Source: Methanobacteriota archaeon
Lineage (GTDB): Archaea > Halobacteriota > Methanosarcinia > Methanosarcinales > Methanosarcinaceae
Assembly (NCBI GenBank): GCA_023399215.1
Contig: JAEWQJ010000046.1
Span: forward strand, 1-64,000
Reading direction: 5' to 3'
DNA: 64,000 nucleotides
Shown here: piece after piece, positions 44,517-54,361 of the stretch
Numbering within the stretch: position 1 is the stretch's first letter
Layout: each line of letters starts with the position of its first letter
The notes under the pieces: model-generated
What the model saw: the letters and a program-made list of their open reading frames with translations, nothing else
Databases searched by the model: none
Told to the model about the DNA's origin: nothing
Position numbers and translations under genes: made by a program

Positions 44517-46634
44517 TTACTCAGCGTCTTCCGTTGTTTCATCTACATCCGTTTCTATTTCACTGTCATTGGTCGATTCCGTTGTATTTATTTCTGAATT
44601 ATTTATCTCAGTCTGATTTTCCATATTATTAACTTCAGTTTCATTGACAACCGTTTCACTTGTTACACTTGCTTCAATACTGCTAGTCTTGAAAGCTATT
44701 GGAGGCATCACAGACTGTTTTGGTTCAAAGCCGCCTACGAGAGGCAGGAAATCCGAATAGTTATTGCCCTGAAGTTTGTACGCAGTATCAGCAATTCCGT
44801 CTCCATCGGCATCGGTTGCGGTCTGCGAGAACCCTGTACCGTCAGGTTTTGCCCAGAAATTGCCTCCTATATAAGGTCCGCCAACGATATTGGTACCGGC
44901 AGTTTTTGTAACGTTCAAGCTATTTCCTTCACTGCCGTCCTTAATATTTGAATTAAAGACATTGTTCAGGTAATTATCAAAAACGATATTGCCGTTGCTT
45001 GTAGAGCTCATGAAAATACCTGAGATACTGTTCAGAGTGACAATATTTCTTGAGACAACGTTATTCTGGCAGGTGCTCAGGTGAATCCCACGGCCGCTGT
45101 TGGAAGCTTCATTTCCGGAAATGTTGTTACCTGTGCAGTATGATAACAGAATTGCATATTCCCTGTTACCCAGAACCGTATTGTTCAGGATATTGTTTCC
45201 ACCGGAGGATATCAGGTAAATACCTCTGCTGTTGCTTGAAGCTATATTGTTATCTAAGGTATTGGTGCTTGAGTTGCTCAGATAAACCCCATGACCTCCA
45301 TTCGAATTCAGGATATTATTCATAAAGTTGTTATTTGTGGAATTAGCAAGTACGATACCGTGGTTAACGCTTGCACTTGCCGTATTGTTTAATAGTGTAT
45401 TCCACTGTGAGCGTATGACATAAAATCCATACCTGTTGTTTAAAGCCGTGTTATTTAAAACCAGGTTGTAACCTGAACCCCTCAAGCTAACTGCCCTTCC
45501 GCCTTCTCGAATGCTGTTATTAAGAACAACGGTATTATTGGATAATTCCAGGTCTATTCCCAGGCTGTTGTTTAACAACATATTTTCAGCGATGGTACAG
45601 TTAATAGAATTCAGTAAAGAAATCCCTGAGACATTATTGTTTGAAACCTCATTTCCTGATATACTGCTGTTCATTCCTGATGAAATCCGGATTCCGTCCC
45701 GGTTGTTTAAAGCCAAATTATTCAAAACCGTGCTCTCGCCGGATCTTAACAGGAAAATACCACGGTTACTGTTTACCGCTTTATTATTTACAATGCTGCT
45801 GTTACCTGAGTCTGAAAAATAGATACCGTAAATTACGTTTGAGTCCGCTGTATTTCCGGTAAGGTTATTACTACCCGAACCCACGATGTAGATGCCATAA
45901 CCGTTGTTTGCATTGGCGGCATTGTTTTCCAGCCTATTATTGTTGCAGCTTTCCAGAACAATACCGTGATTAGAGTTCATGTTTGCCGAGTTTTCAGAAA
46001 GTTCGTTTCCTTCGGAAGCAGTAAGGTAAATTCCAAACCTCTCGCCTGAAACATCGTTATTTATTATTTTGTTATAGTGTGACCTCTCAACATTAATTGC
46101 TCGCTTACCCTGTGCTACCGTATTATTAAGGACACTAGTGTACATTGAATTCTTTAGATATACTCCAAGGGCATTATCAGTGATTTTATTATTATAAACT
46201 GTACAGTTAAGAGCCCCTGATAGGATGATTCCTGCCTTGTCAATTCCGGCCCCCTTAACACTTACTCCCATGATTTTTATGTTATCGGCGTCTACAAAGA
46301 ATACATCTGAAGCGTTATTACTGGCTGTAATTATGGTGTCTTCAGGATTCCCGGACTCTGACCTTATTACGAGATTATCCTTTGTTATCACGATATTTTC
46401 GTTATAATTTCCGGGACTTATGACAATTTCATCTCCAGAAGTCGCATTATTTACTGCGGACTGTATTGATTCTCCTGGCTGGACTATGACCTCAGCCGCA
46501 GTACCGATACTCGAGCTAAATGCAAAAATAAGAATAGCTACTGTTAAAGTAACAAACTTATTTATATAAATCCCCCACTTTTTATTTAAATTATTATTTA
46601 ATTTTGTATTAATAGATCTGATTTTAAACATCAA
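44517..46634 (-). CDS. Surface beta-helix protein, acidic C-terminus, no anchor
   Basis: A 705-residue exported protein of the NosD/CASH beta-helix type. The signal segment is FVTLTVAILIFAFSSSIGTA after an unusually long charged N-terminus (about 25 residues). About 20 helix coils follow, each with NN-turns (GNEVSNNNVSGISLLNSINC), then the family junction GGPYIGGNFWAKPDGTGFSQ. The last 60 residues are Glu/Asn/Thr-rich (ending TTEDAE) and contain neither PKD domain nor PGF-CTERM. It may be released, or held by partners. It is the middle gene of three. Confidence 0.88.
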   Translation of the reverse strand: MMFKIRSINTKLNNNLNKKWGIYINKFVTLTVAILIFAFSSSIGTAAEVIVQPGESIQSAVNNATSGDEIVISPGNYNENIVITKDNLVIRSESGNPEDTIITASNNASDVFFVDADNIKIMGVSVKGAGIDKAGIILSGALNCTVYNNKITDNALGVYLKNSMYTSVLNNTVAQGKRAINVERSHYNKIINNDVSGERFGIYLTASEGNELSENSANMNSNHGIVLESCNNNRLENNAANANNGYGIYIVGSGSNNLTGNTADSNVIYGIYFSDSGNSSIVNNKAVNSNRGIFLLRSGESTVLNNLALNNRDGIRISSGMNSSISGNEVSNNNVSGISLLNSINCTIAENMLLNNSLGIDLELSNNTVVLNNSIREGGRAVSLRGSGYNLVLNNTALNNRYGFYVIRSQWNTLLNNTASASVNHGIVLANSTNNNFMNNILNSNGGHGVYLSNSSTNTLDNNIASSNSRGIYLISSGGNNILNNTVLGNREYAILLSYCTGNNISGNEASNSGRGIHLSTCQNNVVSRNIVTLNSISGIFMSSTSNGNIVFDNYLNNVFNSNIKDGSEGNSLNVTKTAGTNIVGGPYIGGNFWAKPDGTGFSQTATDADGDGIADTAYKLQGNNYSDFLPLVGGFEPKQSVMPPIAFKTSSIEASVTSETVVNETEVNNMENQTEINNSEINTTESTNDSEIETDVDETTEDAE

Positions 46635-47027
46635 TTTATATAAATTTGCTGGATAAGAATAATATCAAAATACAGAGATAAAAATAGATAGTAAAAGACG
46701 ATCAATAAACATCTCCTAAACATAAATTAGAGATTTTTTTCTTTTCTTGTATACTATACCAGTTTACTGGGAATCTGAAAGGTTATTTACCTCATGTAAA
46801 AAAATTTAATACATGAAAAGGACTGTTCAAATTCGATGAATCAAGAAAGGAAAATAAAAAGAGCAAAATGGAAAATGGGGAAATAAAAAGAGTAAAAAGG
46901 AAAATGGGGAAATAAAAAGAGCAAAATGGAAAATAGATAAATAAAAAGAGTAAAAAGGAAAATGGAGAAATAAGGAAGAGTAAAAAGAAGAATTTTGATC
47001 CTTATTTCTCTTTATTTAGTTGTTCTT
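46635..47027. repeat. ~29-bp purine-rich tandem repeats, about 4-5 copies
   Basis: At 46850-46985 a unit of about 29 bases (GAGCAAAATGGAAAATGGGG + AAATAAAAA, alternating with a GAGTAAAAAGG form) is repeated. The remainder is AT-rich. Confidence 0.85.
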
Positions 47028-49844
47028 TTATTTTCTTCTATGCAGGAATACCATAACAAGGCAAGCTACTACATAGAGCGCTTCAAATCCAGGTATGCTT
47101 GTGGTTTTATCCTTTCCTGGTTCCTGTTCAGTTTTCTGCTCAGTTTCTGTTTCCGATGCTGTACTATTTTGATCAAGTTTCGAAGTATTGATTGAAGGCT
47201 TTGCTTCAGCTACTTTTTCTACCGCTTTTCCTGTTATTGCAAAGAACGAGAAGCCCGGTGTTTCTGCCGTGAAGTACAGGTATTTACTATCTTCCTTTAA
47301 TAATTTCACGGGAATTTGTGACCATTTCTTGTCGTTGTACCTGTTTAGAGTAATTGAGCTCTGGTTGATTTTCTTATCCTGCAGCCAGGATTTCTCAACC
47401 TTGAAACATACTTCAGGGTTTTCAATGTTCTTTTCGGTTGCAAATCCACTGTTTCCAACCCAGAGGTTGAAGTACTTATAGACCTCTCCCGAATCCAGGA
47501 CTGAAACCAGAGTCGATTTATTTTTCAATTGCTCGGCAATAGTTGTTATCTTACCTGCACTCTTCTTTGCATCAAAGCCCACATACACAACACAGGTTGC
47601 GTTATTAGGGAAATCAAACAATACAGGCTTTCCGTTTGTAACCTGTGTCTTTGAAAGTTCCTTGACTTGAACGTTAGTTTGAGGTTCAGGGGAACCACCT
47701 GCTCCACCGCCTCCACCGTTGCTGTGATGACTGCCTCCACTACTTGAGCTGCTTTCTTCTATAGTAACAGTTATTGTGGCAGTTTTTGCTTGGGAAGTAC
47801 CGTTTTCATTTGTTGCAGTTAAGTTAACAGTATAGGTTCCTGCTGCGGAGTACGTGTGTACTGGATTCTGCTCGGTTGAGTTAGCTCCGTCTCCAAAGTC
47901 CCAATTCCTTGAGGTTGCATTTTGTGATTTGTCAGTGAACAGGACTGAAAGGGGAGCATAGCCGCTCGTTACATTGGCACTGAAGTCTGCAACCGGAATT
48001 ATAGGTTGTAAAATGGTTATTGTGTCAAGTTTTGATTTCGTACCGTTTGCATTGGTTGCTGTCAGGTTAACAGTATAGGTTCCTACTGCATAGAAAACAT
48101 GCACCGGGTTCTGAGCAGTTGAATTATTTCCATCTCCGAAGTCCCAGAACCAAGAGATTGCGTTTTGTGAAGTGTCAGTGAACTGGACTGTCAGAGGGGA
48201 AAGACCACTGCTAATGTTGGTTGAGAAGTTTGCCTCAGGAAGCACCGGTGCTTCTACAGCTACAAGTGGGAGATAGTCTGTGACATTGGCTGTGGAAAAT
48301 ATCTCTTCAGTAATGCCGTCACTATCATTATCTGCTATGGTTTGAGAATGTCCTTTCCCATTAGGCATTCCCCAGAAGTTTCCTCCTAGGTATGGCCCAC
48401 CGGCAATACTTGTGCCTGCAGTTTTAGTCGTATTCCAGTTATTTGAAGCGTTTCTAACCCTTGTATTATATGTGCTGTTGAAGTAATTATTAAAAACTTG
48501 GTTATCATTACTAGCGGCACACATAGCAATACTATAATTTCGAGCACTAGTTATTGTATTGCTTGAGATTTCATTACTATCAGAAGAGTTCAAAAAAATT
48601 CCAAAACTGTTATTATAAGCCCTATTTCTTGAAAGGGTGTTGCTGTTGGAAAGTGAAAGCATTATCCCATCAGTAATAGTATCCAAGAGCGTATTGTTAG
48701 AAATTGTGTTTTCACTTGAGCTCATGATGTAGATGCCTTTATTATTGCTCGAAGCTACATTGTTGAGCAGGAAATTATTGCCGGAATTCACCAGATAGAT
48801 CCCATAATTAGTATTCGAATTTACAGTGTTGCCGGCAAGGTTGTTATTAATGCTAGCGTTTTCAAGCTGAATACCTTGAATATTCAAATTCACAATATTG
48901 TCTGAAAGGATATTTCCACTGGCTGAAGACTGTAAATATATTCCTTTGCTGTTTTGAGATGCAATGTTATTGGTCAGGTTATTGTTGCTGGAATTTGCAA
49001 GTCCTATACCACTCTCAGTATTCAACCTGGCAGTATTGTTGATGAGTTTGTTGCCACTGCCGGCATTATCCAGAATTATGCCGCTTTCTGAATTTGAATT
49101 TGCCAGATTTCCGGAAAGCGTGTTTCCGCTGGATTTTAAGGTCAGGTAAATGCCTCTTTTATTTCCAGAAGCGTTATTGCTGGTAAGGTTGTTGTTGTTG
49201 GAATATCGCATGGCGATTCCATATTCGCCATCCGAAACGTTATTGCTTTGAAAATTGTTATTGTGAGAATTATTCAGGAAAATGTTATGAGTATTCGAAC
49301 CTAAGGTGTCATTAAAAACCGTGTTTTCCGAGATATTATTTTCGTCAGAAAATACCAGGTTGATCCCATTGGTATTGTTGAAAATTGTGTTGTTTATCAG
49401 AATGTTGTTATTTGAATTTGCCAGATAGATACTGAAATTCTGATTTGAATGTACTACATTATCTTCTAAAGTGCTCCCTGTTGAGCCTTCCAGACCTATA
49501 CCATGGTTTCCTCCAGAAATATTAAACCCTTTAATTGTTACGCGATCTCCATTATAAATTTGAATTACGTATTTAGATGAGTCGGTCGCAATAATTTTCG
49601 TGTCCTTGGGGCTACCGGAAGAAGACCTGATTACCAGGTCACTTATGCCTATGTAGATATTTTCGTTATAAGTTCCAGGTGCGACGATAATCTCATCATT
49701 TGCACCTGCACTGTTCACCGCGTCCTGTATAGACTGATCTGAACTAACGTGAATCTCAGCCGCCGCCCCAATAATGGAACTTAGTGTTAATATTAAGAAA
49801 GTTAACAATAAAAACTTTATTTTATTTATGCCAAATCCCTCCAT
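47028..49844 (-). CDS. Large surface beta-helix protein with two PKD domains and PGF-CTERM
   Basis: A 938-residue exported protein: signal (FLLLTFLILTLSSIIGAAAE), NosD/CASH beta-helix (about 30-480), junction GGPYLGGNFWGMPNGKGHSQ, two PKD domains (about 540-620 and 625-705, each with WDFGDG), a Ser/Gly-rich linker, a PGF-pre-PGF domain (about 715-880: VKELSKTQVTNGKPVLFDFP...AETPGFSFFAITGKA) and a C-terminal IPGFEALYVVACLVMVFLHR (PGF-CTERM sorting signal). It is likely to be anchored in the S-layer/membrane through archaeosortase processing. It is the first gene of the three in transcription direction. Confidence 0.92.
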   Translation of the reverse strand: MEGFGINKIKFLLLTFLILTLSSIIGAAAEIHVSSDQSIQDAVNSAGANDEIIVAPGTYNENIYIGISDLVIRSSSGSPKDTKIIATDSSKYVIQIYNGDRVTIKGFNISGGNHGIGLEGSTGSTLEDNVVHSNQNFSIYLANSNNNILINNTIFNNTNGINLVFSDENNISENTVFNDTLGSNTHNIFLNNSHNNNFQSNNVSDGEYGIAMRYSNNNNLTSNNASGNKRGIYLTLKSSGNTLSGNLANSNSESGIILDNAGSGNKLINNTARLNTESGIGLANSSNNNLTNNIASQNSKGIYLQSSASGNILSDNIVNLNIQGIQLENASINNNLAGNTVNSNTNYGIYLVNSGNNFLLNNVASSNNKGIYIMSSSENTISNNTLLDTITDGIMLSLSNSNTLSRNRAYNNSFGIFLNSSDSNEISSNTITSARNYSIAMCAASNDNQVFNNYFNSTYNTRVRNASNNWNTTKTAGTSIAGGPYLGGNFWGMPNGKGHSQTIADNDSDGITEEIFSTANVTDYLPLVAVEAPVLPEANFSTNISSGLSPLTVQFTDTSQNAISWFWDFGDGNNSTAQNPVHVFYAVGTYTVNLTATNANGTKSKLDTITILQPIIPVADFSANVTSGYAPLSVLFTDKSQNATSRNWDFGDGANSTEQNPVHTYSAAGTYTVNLTATNENGTSQAKTATITVTIEESSSSSGGSHHSNGGGGGAGGSPEPQTNVQVKELSKTQVTNGKPVLFDFPNNATCVVYVGFDAKKSAGKITTIAEQLKNKSTLVSVLDSGEVYKYFNLWVGNSGFATEKNIENPEVCFKVEKSWLQDKKINQSSITLNRYNDKKWSQIPVKLLKEDSKYLYFTAETPGFSFFAITGKAVEKVAEAKPSINTSKLDQNSTASETETEQKTEQEPGKDKTTSIPGFEALYVVACLVMVFLHRRK

Positions 49845-50592
49845 ACGGATAAAATAAGTTTAAAATATTACTTTCATAAATTAATTAGAAACTAATTGCA
49901 AGTACAATATAAATATATCGGTTTTGATTAGTATAGTTATAAAGATTTATTAAAATAGAAAAACTTAAAATGATGTCATAGATTGCCATAATTTTCTCTT
50001 GATTTCTACCCTTTGCCCTTTTATACTCCAATATTCACTCCCAATTATAGTAAGCCAAAAATAAGTTAACACTGACTACATCCTATGATTTCTCACCCTC
50101 GCTTGACTATTGGAAGTAACGATAAGACATACATTTTCAGCTACTTTCAGGCCAGACGGTACAGGTTTTTACTATATGATGTAAGCCTGCTAAGAACCTG
50201 GTTATTTGATATCGGAGAGTAAAATTAATATATTTAGAAAGTGCCTACAAAAAACAAAGGTATCTTTAGAAAAAATATTGTAAGAAACAAAACTGTATTC
50301 TAATAATCTAATTCAAAAAAATAGCATGAAGTTAGATACAAGTAACAAAAATAAGCATAGGCAGAAAGAACAACAAAAAAGGAAAAGTGAGAAAGAAAAG
50401 AGAAAAACAAAAAAAAGTGAAAAATAAAAACAAAAAAAGTGAAAAATAAGAACAAAAAGAGGAAAAGCAAGAACAAAAAGAGGAAAACAAGAAATTTGAA
50501 AGTGAAAAAAGAAAGAAAAGAGGAAAAACAAGAAAAAAGCCTGTATAACTTATAATACCTCATTTTATATTTAAAAAAACCTTTTTCCTGCC
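49845..50592. other. Intergenic stretch with purine-rich low-complexity block
   Basis: At 50341-50540 the plus strand is nearly all purine with repeated GAACAAAAAGAGGAAAA words; long frames there are artefacts of composition. The rest (49845-50340) shows nothing recognised. Confidence 0.6.
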
Positions 50593-52179
50593 TTAATAAA
50601 CCGTTTCCTTCTTTGTCCTCGTATTATATGTCCTGTACTCATCCTGTTTTTTATCCTGCAGGTAAACGTAATCATATTCCGGATGAATTAGCTTTTTCCT
50701 GTACTCTTCCCTGGCTTCAGCCTGGCAGTTCTCACAGGCGTAGATTGGAATCGAAACCCCGAAGATCCTGGGATTGCCTATGCCTCCATGGGCGTGGGAG
50801 TCAATGGTTTTGTAGCCCTGGCAGTCAGGGCACATCCGGATGGTTTCTTCCTGGAACTCCTGAATCATATCCGTGTCGTAAAAGATCTGTTTTTTTCGGC
50901 GGTAGAAGTCTCCGTGTTTTGCCACTTCAGCTTCTACAAGCCTATCCCTGTTTTTCCAGTTTTCAAGCTGGGTTGCAACTATTTCTTCTAGGGTTTTTCT
51001 ATCCCTTGAAGCCTGGACAAACATGCCTGGCTTGAAGTCAGGTTCTCTTACGCAGGAATAATCAAGCCCTGCCATTGCAAGGATTATACCTGTATTCACA
51101 TAAGGCAGTGCACTCTGGATTGCGTAACCTCCTTCAAGCACGGCCATATCAGGAGCAAGTTTTTCATTCAATTTTGCGTATCCCTGTGCAGAAAAGCGCA
51201 TATTTGCAAGAGGGTCAGTGTAGTGGTTATCCTGTCCCGCAGAGTTCAGGACAAGCTCAGGTTTGAAATCCTTCAGAATAGGAAGCACAAGGGAATCGAG
51301 CACGTAAAGTATTCCCTCATCAGGGGTTCCTGGCGGCAGGGGAATATTGATAGTCCTTCCAAGGGCTTTTGGGCCTCCCAGTTCATTCATAAAGCCCGAT
51401 CCAGGATAAAGAGTCCTTCCGTCCTGGTGGAAGGAAATAAAAAGCACATCAGGATCATTATAGAAAATATCCTGAGTCCCATCCCCATGATGCACATCGG
51501 TATCCACAATCGCAATCTTGCGGATTCCATATGTTTTTCTCAGGTACTCGACAAGGATAGCTTCGTTATTGATATTACAAAATCCCCGGTTCCCATGTGC
51601 GACTGTCATTGAATGATGGCCAGGCGGACGGATAAGCGCAAAAGCATTTTTGACCTCTGCCTTCATCAGGGCATCTCCAAGCACCAGGCAACTACCTGCT
51701 GCGATCAGGTGAGGGGTTGTAGCCTGGGCTTTTATATCAGGCACACAGAAGTGGACCCTGGCAATATCCCTGTACTCTGCAAGGCGAGGTTTATATTCGG
51801 CTATTTCTGGCAGATCCATCAGACCTTCTTCAAAGATCTGGTCTCTGGTATAAAGAAGACGCTCTTCTCTTTCGGGGTGGGTTGGTGAAATAGCCCAGTC
51901 AAAGGCAGGGAAGAAGATAAGGCCTGTCTTCTCGGCCTTAGTGCGGTCTGCCGGGGATAATGGTCCTTTTTTCGCTTCCAACCCGGTCTTTTTCAGTTCC
52001 ATTGTATTTCCCTCCTTTCCCTTGGATATTTCAAGCTTTTTTTCTTCATTTTTTATTGTCTGCATCTCTTCTGTCTCTGCCTTGTCTTTATTTTCTGCCT
52101 GTTCTTTTTCCCCTTCTGCCGGAGCTGTTCCTGAGCCAGTTTTCAGTACATCCTTGAGTCTTCCAAGCCCCAGTTTCAT
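50593..52179 (-). CDS. Histone-deacetylase-fold amidohydrolase with N-terminal tail and zinc-ribbon-like end
   Basis: A 528-residue protein with a class II-like deacetylase core (about 85-415). The active-site motifs are RPPGHHSM (catalytic His-His), VDTDVHHGDGTQ (zinc Asp/His), and SAGQDNHYTDPLANM, where the second zinc Asp is kept. Prokaryotic relatives act on acetylpolyamines or acetoin-related substrates; this one cannot be assigned. Before the core is a charged region rich in Glu/Lys (about 20-80); after it lies a Cys-pair ending (CPDCQGY ... CENCQAE) like a zinc ribbon. The ATG at 52179 overlaps the upstream hyuA-like stop (ATGA) with GGAGGG before it, so I prefer it to the ATG seven codons earlier. 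Confidence 0.88.
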   Translation of the reverse strand: MKLGLGRLKDVLKTGSGTAPAEGEKEQAENKDKAETEEMQTIKNEEKKLEISKGKEGNTMELKKTGLEAKKGPLSPADRTKAEKTGLIFFPAFDWAISPTHPEREERLLYTRDQIFEEGLMDLPEIAEYKPRLAEYRDIARVHFCVPDIKAQATTPHLIAAGSCLVLGDALMKAEVKNAFALIRPPGHHSMTVAHGNRGFCNINNEAILVEYLRKTYGIRKIAIVDTDVHHGDGTQDIFYNDPDVLFISFHQDGRTLYPGSGFMNELGGPKALGRTINIPLPPGTPDEGILYVLDSLVLPILKDFKPELVLNSAGQDNHYTDPLANMRFSAQGYAKLNEKLAPDMAVLEGGYAIQSALPYVNTGIILAMAGLDYSCVREPDFKPGMFVQASRDRKTLEEIVATQLENWKNRDRLVEAEVAKHGDFYRRKKQIFYDTDMIQEFQEETIRMCPDCQGYKTIDSHAHGGIGNPRIFGVSIPIYACENCQAEAREEYRKKLIHPEYDYVYLQDKKQDEYRTYNTRTKKETVY

Positions 52180-53888
52180 GCTTTTTCCCTCCTTTTCCAT
52201 TCCGGTATCAGGCCTGCAGGAATCTGCATGTTTACGTCAAAAAGCCGCCCTGTAGTATACCAGCCATTGACGACATTGAAGACTTCACTATTAACAATCT
52301 CGGCTTCATCTGCATACTCGGAAATTCCAAAGTCTTTCGCACGTTTCCCCAAGAGTTCTGCTGCCAGGGTTTCAGCTTCGTCGAGGCTGATTTTATTCAA
52401 GTTCTTGAACTTTGTTGTGTTTAAACTGACAATCTCCCCTTCCTCAGCAACAGAGTACACTTTCTGTTCAGTATCAATGTGCAGGTTCAGAGTAATCGTG
52501 GGCCTTGCAACGGCTGCTCCAATGGCATTTCCCACCTCGGCATGTTCGGGAATAACAGGGTTTGCATTAAGTTTTTTTGCAATCTCTGCAATAAGCCCCT
52601 TCGCCCCTCCTCCAATTCCAACCACGTTTTCAGTCCTTGTCTTTTTCTCCTGCAGGACTTCCCATACTCGATAGGCAGGCTCCTGTTCCCATTCAAAAAA
52701 CATCTCATTTACTGCATCAGCAATCATCTGTGAGACTCTATCTACAATCAGGGATGCAGTTTCAGTCTCTGATTTTCCAAGCTCAGAAGCTGTGGCTTTG
52801 ATCGCCTCGCTTGCACGTTCGGGATTTCCTACCTCAATAAGCCCAAGGAACTTCAGGGCATCTGTAGGGGTAGTTTCTTTTCCTCCCATGCAGTAAGCCG
52901 GACCTGCCCTATCAGGGCCGATTGTTATCTGTTTTGTGCCGGGGTTCAGGTCCTTAACCCTTACAACACTGTCTCCTCCCGCAGCTATCGAGCGGACCGC
53001 AAAAGCCCGGACATGTGTAAGGAAACCTCCGAGTTTTGCGCCTTTAGAAGCAAAAAGAGGCTTGCCTGACAGAATTAATGCAAGGTCTGTGGTAGTCCCT
53101 CCTATATCCACTACCACTGAGGTCTGCCCTTCAGGGGTAAGGGCAAGAGCTCCAATTGTACTGGCAGCAGGGCCCGAAAAAATAGTTTCCACAGGAAATT
53201 CTATCGATTTCTCAACCGGGAGGGTTCCTCCATCGGCTTTCAGGATATACACAGGAGCCCGGATATTCCTCTCCTCAAGTGCTTTCTTGATTTTCTCAAC
53301 GAACTCCTGATATCGTTCCCTGGTGGCAGAGGCAAGCATGGCAGTTGCTATCCGTCTTGGGAAATTTAGCTTTCCCGAAACTTTATGCCCTAGTTCCAGT
53401 TTGCAGCCAGGATAGTCTTCCCTGAAGATTTCCTCTACCCTGAGTTCGTGAGAGGGATTTCTTTGCCCGAACTTACTTATAATGGCTGCTCTTGAAAATC
53501 CGGATTCCCGGACCGAACCTACGGTTCTCCTGACCTCGGCCTCGTCGAGTGGATCAATTTCCCTTCCCCTGTAATCCATAGCCCCTTTTAGATAAAAGCT
53601 GTCAGGAAATGTATAACTTGCCGGGTTAACCCCGGGTCCTGGAATTAATACCAGGGCTACACGGTCAGTTTTGCCTTCGGCAATGAGATTTGTTATCACG
53701 GTTGTACTGAACACTACTCTTTCCAGCTGCTCGGGAGGGACATCTTTGCTGACAGCATCAAGGGCCTCAAGCAGGGAATTTAGTAGATTTCCGTGTTCAG
53801 TGGAAACCTTGGCAGTACTGTACACTTCTCCATTTTGGATAAGCACTGCATCCGTGGTAGTGCCTCCGACATCAATTCCTATTAGCAT
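52176..53888 (-). CDS. Hydantoinase/oxoprolinase (HyuA-like) family protein
   Basis: A 570-residue protein of the ASKHA ATPase superfamily, hydantoinase A/5-oxoprolinase branch. The phosphate motif is GIDVGGTTTDAVLI at the start, repeated as VVDIGGTTTDLALIL at about 265, with an adenosine-type motif GIGGGAKGLIAEI later. Such proteins normally pair with a HyuB subunit for ATP-dependent ring opening of hydantoins, oxoproline or acetone-type substrates; no HyuB is here. Instead it is translationally coupled to the deacetylase-like gene, so the two may form a different amide-handling unit. That is inference. Confidence 0.9.
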   Translation of the reverse strand: MLIGIDVGGTTTDAVLIQNGEVYSTAKVSTEHGNLLNSLLEALDAVSKDVPPEQLERVVFSTTVITNLIAEGKTDRVALVLIPGPGVNPASYTFPDSFYLKGAMDYRGREIDPLDEAEVRRTVGSVRESGFSRAAIISKFGQRNPSHELRVEEIFREDYPGCKLELGHKVSGKLNFPRRIATAMLASATRERYQEFVEKIKKALEERNIRAPVYILKADGGTLPVEKSIEFPVETIFSGPAASTIGALALTPEGQTSVVVDIGGTTTDLALILSGKPLFASKGAKLGGFLTHVRAFAVRSIAAGGDSVVRVKDLNPGTKQITIGPDRAGPAYCMGGKETTPTDALKFLGLIEVGNPERASEAIKATASELGKSETETASLIVDRVSQMIADAVNEMFFEWEQEPAYRVWEVLQEKKTRTENVVGIGGGAKGLIAEIAKKLNANPVIPEHAEVGNAIGAAVARPTITLNLHIDTEQKVYSVAEEGEIVSLNTTKFKNLNKISLDEAETLAAELLGKRAKDFGISEYADEAEIVNSEVFNVVNGWYTTGRLFDVNMQIPAGLIPEWKRREKA

Positions 53889-54361
53889 TCACAATTCGCC
53901 TATCCTCGCTGTATATATTTTTAATATCTTTTTTCCTTATGTCATATAAAATATCAGTTATATCAATTCTAAAACCTGAGGTACCAGACAATTCTAAAAC
54001 CTGAAGTACCAGAAATATCAAAATCTAAACAACATCAAGTTCCAGATGAGTTCTTAGCAGAAGCCTGTATTATCTGGTTCAACTCACACCGCGCTGTTTT
54101 TGAGAGAATTTTTGATCAAACTTTTTTTAAAAAAAAAGTTTGATCTACAGGAATACTATTTCTGAGCTTATATGACAAAAACATTCTGAATTGAAAAAAG
54201 AATTGTAATATACAAAAAAGATTGCTTTTGAATAAGTGAAAGGAAACTCAGCTAAGAAAACTCAATTAAGAAGAGGAAAAAGGAAAAACAATAAACCTCG
54301 GTTTTGACAGCAAAATTAATTGAATTATAAAATGCAAGAATCAGTTTCTATTTTTTAAATA
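53889..54361. other. Intergenic stretch with a 32-bp palindrome
   Basis: A short direct repeat (TCTAAAACCTGAGGTACCAG, twice with one change) lies near 53966-54011 and a strong palindrome is at 54114-54145. No gene is seen. Confidence 0.6.
54114..54145. repeat. Perfect palindrome, 15-bp arms
   Basis: GATCAAACTTTTTTT and its exact inverse AAAAAAAGTTTGATC are separated by AA. It could form a hairpin with a T-run, perhaps a bidirectional terminator, or be a dispersed palindromic repeat. Confidence 0.85.

Noticed and set aside
50300..50563. Phe/Leu-rich frame that looks like a membrane protein
   Set aside because: It is the reverse of a purine-rich low-complexity block; the apparent hydrophobicity is a composition artefact.
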